A stretch of DNA of 11,710 nt. Origin: an uncultured Propionibacteriaceae bacterium. Its GTDB lineage: Bacteria; Actinomycetota; Actinomycetes; Propionibacteriales; Propionibacteriaceae. The translations under genes were made by a program, and so were the position numbers. This document shows positions 6,300 through 11,710 of the stretch, in pieces (the stretch's first letter is position 1; each line of letters opens with the position of its first letter). The notes under the pieces are model-generated. The model was not told the DNA's origin. It worked only from the letters and a program-made list of their open reading frames with translations, and searched no databases. The stretch lies in NCBI GenBank assembly GCA_938012815.1, contig CALLVV010000005.1, forward strand, positions 1 through 11,710. Reading direction: 5' to 3'.

Positions 6300-7207
6300 T
6301 GCGACGTTCGGGAGACTGGGTGCGCTGGCTCGTTCTCGGGTCGTGGGTGGCGCGCCGCGCGGCCCGGGATCCGGGGGTCCGGGAACTGGCCAGCAACTAC
6401 GTGGCCGGGCAGGAGGTCGGCGACGCCATCAAGGTGGCGTCGCGGCTGCGCAGGCAGGGATTGAGGCTGGGTTTCTCCTACCTGTCGGCGGACCACGGCT
6501 CCGAGGACACCCGGACGGTGATGGACGAACTCCTGGAACGCCTGCAGGGCGCCTCGGCCGGCTCCGAGGTGGCGGTGAAACCGTCCTCGCTCGGGTTGAA
6601 GGAATCGGCCGGGCGGGCCGGCGAGGTTCTGGGGGAACTGTGCGCGACAGCCGAGCGGCGCGGCGCACACGTGACCCTGGAGATGCAGTGGCCCGCCGAC
6701 TACGACGATGTGATGGACCTCTACCGACAGGTCCGTGAGGACCACCCGATGCTCGGGATCACCCTGCCCGCGAACCTCCTGCGGGTGGAGACGGAGTGCA
6801 GGCGGCTCGGGGCCGAGGGGGCCCGGGTGCGGCTGTGCGTCGGCTCCTATCCGGCGGGACGGGCCGTTTCCCACGTCACCGAACATGACAAGGCACTGGC
6901 CCTGGTGCGCTGCCTACGGATCCTGATGGAGTCGAGGGCCTACCCGATGCTCGCCACCCACGACCCGCGCATCATCGAACTGGCCCAGGAACTGGCGCTG
7001 CGCAACGGGCGCGGACCCGAGGGGTTCGAGTACCAGATGTTCCACGGGGTGCGGCCCCTGGAGCAGCGGCGGCTGGCCGACATCGGGCTGCGGTGCCGCA
7101 CCTACATCCCGTTCGGCCCCGGCTGGTACGGCTACCTCGCCACCCGCATGGCCGCCCGCCCGCGCATCCTGTTCAGTTACGCCCGCGCCCTTCTCGACAA
7201 ACGCTGA
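6299..7207 (+). CDS. Proline dehydrogenase family protein, with altered active-site residues
   Basis: Proline dehydrogenase is an FAD-linked enzyme oxidising proline to pyrroline-5-carboxylate. This 302-aa protein has the monofunctional length and clear family landmarks: VKPSSLGL with the conserved lysine, THDPR, and EYQMFHGVRP...RTYIPFGPGWYGYL...RMAARP. Several usual catalytic or FAD-contacting residues differ. The arginine pair is TR (YLATRMAARP), KGAY is VGSY, the aspartate of V-T-hydrophobic-D-M is Glu (VTLEMQW), and QAYL is PANL. The enzyme may therefore have a changed substrate or low activity. The ATG follows AGGAGA by 5 nt and overlaps the upstream stop by one base. No pyrroline-5-carboxylate dehydrogenase gene, the usual partner, is in the window. 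Family membership is secure, activity is not. Confidence 0.88.
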   Translation: MRRSGDWVRWLVLGSWVARRAARDPGVRELASNYVAGQEVGDAIKVASRLRRQGLRLGFSYLSADHGSEDTRTVMDELLERLQGASAGSEVAVKPSSLGLKESAGRAGEVLGELCATAERRGAHVTLEMQWPADYDDVMDLYRQVREDHPMLGITLPANLLRVETECRRLGAEGARVRLCVGSYPAGRAVSHVTEHDKALALVRCLRILMESRAYPMLATHDPRIIELAQELALRNGRGPEGFEYQMFHGVRPLEQRRLADIGLRCRTYIPFGPGWYGYLATRMAARPRILFSYARALLDKR

Positions 7208-7311
7208 TGGCCGGTTTTATCCGGCGCCGGGCGAGCCGATCTGCTTCGTCGTCGCGGCCCGGTCCACGCTTGTGTGCTCCCACAGCCGGGCGTGGCTTCC
7301 GGGACAGGGCC

Positions 7312-7317
7312 TAGACT
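7312..7317 (+). promoter_or_regulatory. -10 element (TAGACT) for the CPBP protease gene, leaderless
   Basis: TAGACT, the same hexamer as before radA, is followed by 6 nt to the GTG at 7324 or 9 nt to the ATG at 7327. The first spacing fits a leaderless start. No Shine-Dalgarno sequence is present. Confidence 0.55.
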
Positions 7318-7323
7318 GAGCCG

Positions 7324-8097
7324 GTGATGAATCCGGGTCCGGACGTGCGGCGGCGGCTGCGCGTCGAGATGCTGGTGGTGCTGGGGATCTCGCTGGGCCA
7401 GTCGGCGGTCTACGCACTGCTGTCGCTGATCGACAAGCTCACCCGGGAGGTGGCGCTCAACCGGCAGACCACCTCCATCAACGCCTCGAAAACCCCGGAC
7501 CGGCCGTGGCTGGACCTGGCCTACCAGGTGACGAACCTGGTGTTCCCGCTGGTGCCGGTGGCCCTTGTGCTGTACCTGCTGTGGGTCTACCAGCGACCCC
7601 CCGGCGGTCCGCTGCGCTCCATGGGTTTCGATCTGCGGCGACCCGGTTTCGATCTGGGCATCGGGTCGGCGGTGTTCGTCGGCATCGGGGCCGGTGGTCT
7701 GGCGCTGTACTACGCCTCCCGTGAGCTGGGATACAACACCTCCGTCTCGCCCGCGAACCTGGCCGCCGCCTGGTGGACCGTGCCGATGCTGCTGCTGCTC
7801 GCCGTCAAGAACGCCGTCCTGGAGGAGGTGGTGATGGTGGGCTACCTGTTCACCCGCTGGCGTCAGTCCGGCGGCGGGGTCGTCGCGGTGCTTATCGGCA
7901 GCGCCCTGATCCGCGGCGCATACCACCTCTATCAGGGCTTCGGGGGGTTCGTCGGAAACGTCGTCATGGGTCTGCTGTTCGGCTGGCTCTACCTCAGGAC
8001 CAGGCGGGTGATGCCCCTGGTGGTGGTGCACTCCCTCCTCGACATCTTCGCCTTCGTCGGCTACGCCCTCCTCAAACCCCACATTCCCTGGTTGTGA
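7324..8097 (+). CDS. CPBP family intramembrane metalloprotease (CAAX protease-like)
   Basis: The 257-aa protein is polytopic, with hydrophobic segments around residues 16-36, 67-88, 115-132, 150-163, 187-198, 212-224 and 235-250. Near residue 167 it has the EE motif of CPBP (ABI) proteases, but as EEVVMVG: the arginine of the usual EExxxR is Val. The histidine of motif 2 is present in RGAYHLYQG, and the third motif in VVVHSLLDIFAF. These residues form the metal site in characterised relatives. Bacterial CPBP proteases act on prenylated or peptide substrates, in peptide maturation, immunity or envelope processes; the substrate here is unknown. It starts at GTG 7324 or ATG 7327 (the product differs by one Met) after a leaderless promoter, and is not tightly linked to its neighbours. 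Confidence 0.85.
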   Translation: MMNPGPDVRRRLRVEMLVVLGISLGQSAVYALLSLIDKLTREVALNRQTTSINASKTPDRPWLDLAYQVTNLVFPLVPVALVLYLLWVYQRPPGGPLRSMGFDLRRPGFDLGIGSAVFVGIGAGGLALYYASRELGYNTSVSPANLAAAWWTVPMLLLLAVKNAVLEEVVMVGYLFTRWRQSGGGVVAVLIGSALIRGAYHLYQGFGGFVGNVVMGLLFGWLYLRTRRVMPLVVVHSLLDIFAFVGYALLKPHIPWL

Positions 8098-8148
8098 GGG
8101 GTCCCTCCGGTGGTGGGCATTCCGCGCGACCGGTACCAGGTGTTCTTC

Positions 8149-8154
8149 TAGGAT
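8149..8154 (+). promoter_or_regulatory. -10 element (TAGGAT) for asd-proC, leaderless
   Basis: TAGGAT is followed by exactly 7 nt (TGGACCC) and the asd ATG at 8162. There is no Shine-Dalgarno sequence in the gap. It would drive the asd-proC pair. Confidence 0.6.
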
Positions 8155-8161
8155 TGGACCC

Positions 8162-9181
8162 ATGCGAGTTGGAGTTTTTGGAGCCACCGGTCAGGTCGGC
8201 GGCGTGATGCGCAAGTTGCTGGCGGAACGGAACTACCCCGTCGACGAGATCCGCTACTTCGCCTCCGAGCGTTCCGCGGGCAAGGTCCTGCCCTGGGGGG
8301 ATCGTGAGGTCGTGGTGGAGGACATCGCCAAGGCGGATTTCCGCGGCATCGACGTGGCCCTGTTCTCCGCCGGCGGCGGCACCTCGAAGCAGTGGGCACC
8401 GGAGGTCGCCCGGGCCGGCGCCACCGTCATCGACAACTCCTCGGCCTGGCGCATGGATCCGCGCGTCCCACTGATCGTCTCCCAGGTCAACCCGGAGGAC
8501 GTCGACAAGGCGGAGCTGGGCATCATCGCCAACCCCAACTGCACCACCATGGCCGCCATGCCCGTGATGAAACCCCTCCACGACGCGGCCGGCCTCGAAG
8601 CCATGCAGATCACCACCTTCCAGGCCGTCTCGGGTTCCGGGATCTCCGGGGTGCGCACCCTGGCGGAACAGATCCGGCAGATCGACGATCCGCAAGTGCT
8701 GGCCCACGACGGTTCCGTCCTCGCGCCCTCCGGCCTCGGTCCCTACGTCAAACCCATCGCCTTCAACGCCCTTCCTCAGGCGGGCTCCTTCGTCGACGAC
8801 GGCGAGGGCGAGACCGACGAGGAGAAGAAACTGCGCAACGAGTCACGCAAGATCCTCCACATCCCCGGGCTGCTGGTGGCGGGCACCTGCGTGCGCGTGC
8901 CCGTCTTCACGGGGCATTCCCTCAGCATCCACGCCCGGTTCTCCCGCTCTATCACCCCCGACGAGGCCCGCTCCCTGCTGACCGGCGCCCCCGGTGTCGA
9001 GCTGTCCGAGATCCCCACCCCCCTGGAGGCCGCGGGCAAGGATCCCAGCTACGTGGGCCGCATCCGGCGGGACCAGAGCGTCGAGGACGGGACCGGTCTG
9101 GTGCTGTTCGTCAGCAACGACAACCTCCGCAAGGGGGCCGCGCTCAACGCCATCCAGGTCGCGGAGCTGCTGGTCCGATGA
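8162..9181 (+). CDS. asd: Aspartate-semialdehyde dehydrogenase
   Basis: Asd reduces aspartyl phosphate to aspartate semialdehyde with NADPH, the branch point to lysine, diaminopimelate, methionine and threonine. The 339-aa protein is full length. It has the Rossmann glycine motif VFGATGQVGGVM at residues 5-16, FSAGGG, and the catalytic cysteine at about residue 127 within NPNCTTM. The substrate-binding segment FQAVSGSGISG and the VRVPVFTGHS segment, with an active-site histidine, follow. The ATG is preceded by a -10 at leaderless spacing. Its last four bases overlap the proC start (ATGA), so the two are translationally coupled. Confidence 0.97.
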   Translation: MRVGVFGATGQVGGVMRKLLAERNYPVDEIRYFASERSAGKVLPWGDREVVVEDIAKADFRGIDVALFSAGGGTSKQWAPEVARAGATVIDNSSAWRMDPRVPLIVSQVNPEDVDKAELGIIANPNCTTMAAMPVMKPLHDAAGLEAMQITTFQAVSGSGISGVRTLAEQIRQIDDPQVLAHDGSVLAPSGLGPYVKPIAFNALPQAGSFVDDGEGETDEEKKLRNESRKILHIPGLLVAGTCVRVPVFTGHSLSIHARFSRSITPDEARSLLTGAPGVELSEIPTPLEAAGKDPSYVGRIRRDQSVEDGTGLVLFVSNDNLRKGAALNAIQVAELLVR

Positions 9182-9960
9182 TCGCCGTCATCGGGGCAGG
9201 GGCCATGGGGGAGGCGCTCATGGCGGGCTGGATCGCCGCGGGCACCTCACCCGACGAGATCGTCGCCGTCGACCAGGACACCGACCGCCTGGCGAGGCTG
9301 CGGGAACGCCGCGGGGTGCGTTCCGTCGAGGTGTCCGGGGTGAGCGTGGCCGAGGTGGTCGTGGTGGCCGTCAAACCCCACCACGTCGCCACCGCCCTCA
9401 CCGACGTCGCACCCCATCTGGGGCCGGACGCCGTGGTCGTCTCCGTGGCCGCAGGCGTGACCCTGGCGCGGCTGGCCGAGGTGCTGCCCGAGGGACAGCC
9501 GGTGATCCGGGTCATGCCGAACACCCCCGCCCTGGTCGGCAGGGGGGTCGCGGGCCTCGCGCCCGGGCCCACCGTCGCCCCGGGGCAGACCGCCAGGGTG
9601 ATGGGGATGATGGAGGCCGTCGGGATCTGTGTGGAACTACCGGAGAACCAGTTCGACGCGCTCACCGCGATCTCCGGTTCCGGCCCCGCCTACCTGTTCC
9701 TGGTCGCGGAGGCGATGATCGAGGCCGGGGTCCACCAGGGCCTCGGGCGGGACGTGGCGACGAGGCTGGTGAACGGCACTTTCGCCGGGGCCGCTGCCAT
9801 GCTCGAGGGGGTGGATGCGTCGGCCACCGAGCTGCGGGAACGCGTCACGTCCCCGGCCGGCACCACCGCCGCCGCCCTCCGGGTCCTCGACGAACGGGCC
9901 GTGCGAGCCGCCTTCCTGTCCGCCGTCGAGGCCTGTGCCCGTCGCAGCTCGGAACTCTGA
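9178..9960 (+). CDS. proC: Pyrroline-5-carboxylate reductase
   Basis: ProC reduces pyrroline-5-carboxylate to proline with NAD(P)H, the last step of proline synthesis. The 260-aa protein starts MIAVIGAGAMG, the dinucleotide-binding motif (residues 2-11). It continues with VVVAVKPH, VIRVMPNTPALVG and the C-terminal signature ISGSGPAYLF near residues 164-173. The conserved TSPAGTTAAAL motif follows. The frame is open upstream through asd, but the ATG at 9178 is where homology begins, and it overlaps the asd stop by 4 nt. A hairpin (9981-10002) lies 20 nt after its stop. Confidence 0.96.
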   Translation: MIAVIGAGAMGEALMAGWIAAGTSPDEIVAVDQDTDRLARLRERRGVRSVEVSGVSVAEVVVVAVKPHHVATALTDVAPHLGPDAVVVSVAAGVTLARLAEVLPEGQPVIRVMPNTPALVGRGVAGLAPGPTVAPGQTARVMGMMEAVGICVELPENQFDALTAISGSGPAYLFLVAEAMIEAGVHQGLGRDVATRLVNGTFAGAAAMLEGVDASATELRERVTSPAGTTAAALRVLDERAVRAAFLSAVEACARRSSEL

Positions 9961-9980
9961 GCGAGTGAGGATCAGCTCCG

Positions 9981-10002
9981 GCCGGTGTTCCGCAACGCCG
10001 GC
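9981..10002 (+). terminator. Hairpin 20 nt after proC, possible terminator
   Basis: GCCGGTGTT (9981-9989) pairs with AACGCCGGC (9994-10002) through a CCGC loop: a 9-bp stem with one wobble. No U-tract follows, so this is a weak intrinsic terminator candidate supported mainly by position. Confidence 0.45.
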
Positions 10003-10124
10003 ACGGGAAACGTCAAGGCCAGGAGCCCGGACCTTGTCGACGCCTGGAACAAACGCCGCTATGACCGCAGGGCCACCGGGAGATCGACGCGGGTTGGGAA
10101 GCCCTGTGACTCCTCGCCCGCATT

Positions 10125-10144
10125 TCACGTCTTGCCGGACGTGA
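10125..10144. promoter_or_regulatory. Inverted repeat upstream of bS22, candidate operator
   Basis: TCACGTC-N6-GACGTGA is a perfect 7-bp inverted repeat with a 6-bp spacer. It ends about 32 bp before the candidate -10 and just upstream of the -35-like TTGGCG, a normal operator position. It could also fold as an RNA hairpin, but it lies upstream of the proposed transcript. Confidence 0.4.
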
Positions 10145-10151
10145 GCAACGG

Positions 10152-10182
10152 TTGGCGTCCCGGCGTTGTCGCACGTTACGAT
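10152..10182 (+). promoter_or_regulatory. Candidate promoter for bS22
   Basis: A -35-like TTGGCG (10152-10157) and a -10 TACGAT (10177-10182) are separated by 19 bp. Transcription would start near 10189 and give a leader of about 65 nt, unlike the leaderless genes elsewhere in the window. Confidence 0.45.
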
Positions 10183-10253
10183 AAGGAACCTGCCGGGATC
10201 GCCCCGGCGTTTCCCTGTACCCCGCTTCCGGGACGGTTACTGAAAGGCGAACA

Positions 10254-10355
10254 GTGGGCTCTGTCATCAAGAAGCGCCGCAAGCGCATGGCCAAGAAGAA
10301 GCACCGCAAGCTGCTGAAGCGCACACGCATTCAGCGTCGCCGCGCCGGCAAGTGA
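10254..10355 (+). CDS. Small ribosomal protein bS22 (AURKAIP1/COX24 domain)
   Basis: This 33-aa, strongly basic protein (MGSVIKKRRKRM ... RTRIQRRRAGK) matches the actinobacterial protein identified as bS22 in mycobacterial small ribosomal subunits and related to the mitochondrial AURKAIP1/COX24 domain. About half its residues are Lys or Arg, as expected for an rRNA-binding peptide. The GTG start at 10254 has AAAGG 6 nt upstream, and the stop is TGA at 10353. Its location downstream of proC matches the arrangement I remember from mycobacteria (Rv0500/Rv0500B). It is short enough to be missed by automatic gene finders. Confidence 0.93.
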   Translation: MGSVIKKRRKRMAKKKHRKLLKRTRIQRRRAGK

Positions 10356-10362
10356 GCTGATC

Positions 10363-10386
10363 CCCGCCCGCCCGAGGCGGTGCGGG
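10363..10386 (+). terminator. Strong hairpin between bS22 and the hemD-type gene
   Basis: CCCGCCCGCC pairs with GGCGG-T-GCGGG around a CGA loop: 10 bp with one bulged T. It begins 8 nt after the bS22 stop and ends 11 nt before the AGGAG of the next gene. Without a U-tract it may be an mRNA-stabilising or partially terminating stem. Confidence 0.5.
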
Positions 10387-10408
10387 CCAACCCTGCAGGA
10401 GTCTGTGC

Positions 10409-11419
10409 GTGATCCACACCGAGGAGACGGAGCCGACCGGAACGCCAACGGGCGCGGTCACGTTTGTCGGTTTCGGTCCCGGGGACCCCGGGCTCATCAC
10501 GTGGGCTGGCAGCCGCGAGGTGACGAGTGCCGATCTTCTCGTGGTCGACTCCCCGACCATGGTGGAGGAGCTCGCCTCGGTCGGTATCGAACCCTTGGGT
10601 GAGGTCGTCCGGGTCGAGCCCGACGAGGTGGCTCAGCTGGTCGCTGCCGTGAGTGACGGGCGTTCCGTCGTGAGGCTCGTCGAGGGTGATTTCTTCACCG
10701 AGGCCGGGCATGTGGACGTTCTGCGGCGGCTCCTGGAGGGCAAACGCATCCGTACCCACCTGATTCCCGGGATCACGACCTGGAATGCGGCCCTGACCTA
10801 CGGGGCCGTCGCCCCCACCTCGGTGATGGGTTTCTGCGACACCTCCGTCGAGCTGCCCGGCAAGGACGGCTGGCCCAAGCGTGGCACCGTGGTGATCCGT
10901 GCCACCGACGAGTCGATTTCCCGGGTGGTCGCCGAGGCCCGAGCCGTCTACGGGGAGGCCGCCGAGGTGCTGGAGTTGACCGGGCTCGGCGGCACCTCCC
11001 AGAAGACCCGCCTGACCACGTGGGGTGACCTCGGATCCGAGTCCTGCGGTGGGCCCCGGTTCCTGCTGTTCGGCCCCGGTATCGGCGACGTCGCGCGCGC
11101 CCGCGTCGACTGGTTCGAATCCAAACCGCTGTTCGACTGGAGCGTTCTCGTGCCGCGCACCAAGGACGAGGTCACGGAGCTGACGGACCACCTGGCCCGT
11201 TTCGGGGCCTCCACCGAGGTGGTGGCGACGATGTCCATCGAACCGCCGCGCACGGAACAGGCCATGGAGAAGGCGGTTCGCGGCATCGTCGACGGACGTT
11301 TCCTGTGGGTGGTTTTCACTTCCCAGCACGCGGTGCGGGCAATCATCGAGCGTCTCGCGGAGTACGGCCTGGATTCGCGTGCTCTCTCCGGCATCCAGCT
11401 GGCGGCGGTCGGCCGCGGC
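10409..11419 (+). CDS. hemD: Uroporphyrinogen-III methyltransferase/synthase fusion (HemD-type), C-terminus replaced
   Basis: The protein starts at GTG 10409 with AGGAG 7 nt upstream. Residues about 16-230 resemble the SAM-dependent tetrapyrrole methyltransferase fold: VTFVGFGPGDPGL at 17-29, VRLVEGDFFTEAG, LIPGITTWNAAL and FLLFGPG. Residues from about 246 onward (LFDWSVLVPRTKDEV) start a uroporphyrinogen-III synthase domain, which closes hydroxymethylbilane into uroporphyrinogen III. The usual GDP motif and DRLV region of active SUMT enzymes are altered (GDFFTEAG; VVDSPTM), so methyltransferase activity is doubtful. Synthase homology reaches FTSQHAVRAI and LSGIQLAAVG (about residue 335), then ends abruptly. 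From roughly 11,411 the sequence is the antisense of a dehydrogenase gene, although the frame stays open to the window edge. Roughly the last half of the synthase domain is therefore missing here. Confidence 0.8.
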
Positions 11420-11710
11420 GTAGGCGGCGTCGAATCTGCGCTGAAAGCCGATGTGGACGGGGACCCCGGCGGACTTGGCCGCAGCGTTGGCCCTCTCCGT
11501 CGAAACGATGTCGAGCGCCACAGGTTTCTCGCAGAAGATCGGGGCGCCCAGGCCGACAGCGGCTTCGATGTGGCGCGCGTGGGCGTCGGTGGGCGTGGCG
11601 AGGACGACGCCGTCGAGATCTTCCGAATCGAAGAAGTCCTCGACGGAGCGGACCTGGGCGCCCAATTCGTCCGCCGCCTGCCGAGCCCTTTCGGGGACGA
11701 CGTCGGCGAC
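11411..11710 (-). pseudogene. Gfo/Idh/MocA-family dehydrogenase fragment, truncated at both ends of what is visible
   Basis: Read from the right edge, the minus strand encodes VADVVPERARQAADELGAQV, then VVLATPTDAHARHIEAAVGL, the family's catalytic-lysine motif CEKPVALD, and VPVHIGFQRRFDAAYAAA. That is the NAD-binding half of an oxidoreductase of the inositol 2-dehydrogenase type (IolG-like). The N-terminal GxGxxG is beyond the window. At about 11,411-11,420 the homology stops where the plus-strand hemD homology begins. The frame then continues only as antisense of hemD to 10331, so the C-terminal sugar-binding domain is absent. This is either an assembly chimera or a real breakpoint. The exact substrate is unknown. 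Confidence 0.75.

Larger units (their letters stand above)
9961..10253. other. 293-bp gene-free stretch between proC and bS22
   Basis: I see no coding sequence: open frames here have no ribosome binding site and no recognisable domain. In particular I see nothing like the small BldC-type helix-turn-helix gene that, as I recall, lies in the same place in mycobacteria. The stretch holds a hairpin after proC, an inverted repeat at 10125-10144, a candidate promoter at 10177 and a 5'-UTR hairpin (10192-10208: GCCGGG, 5-nt loop, CCCGGC). Confidence 0.65.

Noticed and set aside
8392..9177. Long N-terminal extension of the proC frame through asd
   Set aside because: The first 260 or so codons are the out-of-frame shadow of asd, with Arg/Gly/Pro-rich composition. 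ProC homology begins exactly at the ATG at 9178.
10331..11410. Minus-strand continuation of the dehydrogenase frame
   Set aside because: It is the antisense of the hemD-type gene, with no homology to the sugar-binding half of Gfo/Idh/MocA enzymes. The frame is open only because of base composition.

Overview
The window is high-GC DNA with GTG/TTG starts, tightly overlapping genes and several promoters that appear to make leaderless mRNAs. ClpC, DisA, a 33-aa bS22-type ribosomal protein and a fused methyltransferase/uroporphyrinogen-III synthase all point to an Actinomycetota chromosome. A Propionibacteriales-like host is my best guess, but it is inference only. Most of the window is core genome, with one small accessory/repeat island and one suspicious chimeric join near the right end.

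Layout. The 3' end of clpC (1-716) converges on disA (minus strand, 798-1859) across a strong shared hairpin. Divergent from disA is a two-gene unit: a four-helix membrane protein overlapped by a winged-helix regulator (1952-2691), with a perfect palindrome in the shared promoter region. About 517 bp without a gene (2692-3208) follow. They hold three copies of a GGTTGAG...TCGAAACC element, a 15-bp perfect-stem hairpin inside a longer imperfect palindrome, and repeated GTGCACAGCAGGG motifs. Then come radA (3209-4612), a convergent glyoxalase-like gene (4700-5338, minus), and a plus-strand run: a sugar-phosphate-isomerase-type TIM barrel (5490-6299) coupled to a divergent proline dehydrogenase (6299-7207), a CPBP membrane protease (7324-8097), asd overlapped by proC (8162-9960), bS22 (10254-10355) and a hemD-type fusion gene (from 10409).

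Functions. ClpC, DisA and RadA are stress and genome-maintenance proteins. DisA makes c-di-AMP and scans DNA, and RadA processes recombination intermediates. Asd (aspartate-family amino acids) and ProC (proline synthesis) are translationally coupled. The proline dehydrogenase homologue lies about 2 kb upstream of proC but lacks several family active-site residues, so its role is uncertain. bS22 and the hemD-type gene belong to translation and tetrapyrrole synthesis.

Most notable points: (1) near 11,411-11,420 the hemD homology stops and an oppositely oriented Gfo/Idh/MocA dehydrogenase fragment begins, so this is either an assembly chimera or a real rearrangement; (2) five plus-strand starts sit 6-7 nt after a TANNNT -10 element, implying widespread leaderless transcription; (3) the proline dehydrogenase has substitutions at residues contacting proline and FAD; (4) the membrane protein/regulator pair and repeat cluster separate disA from radA.
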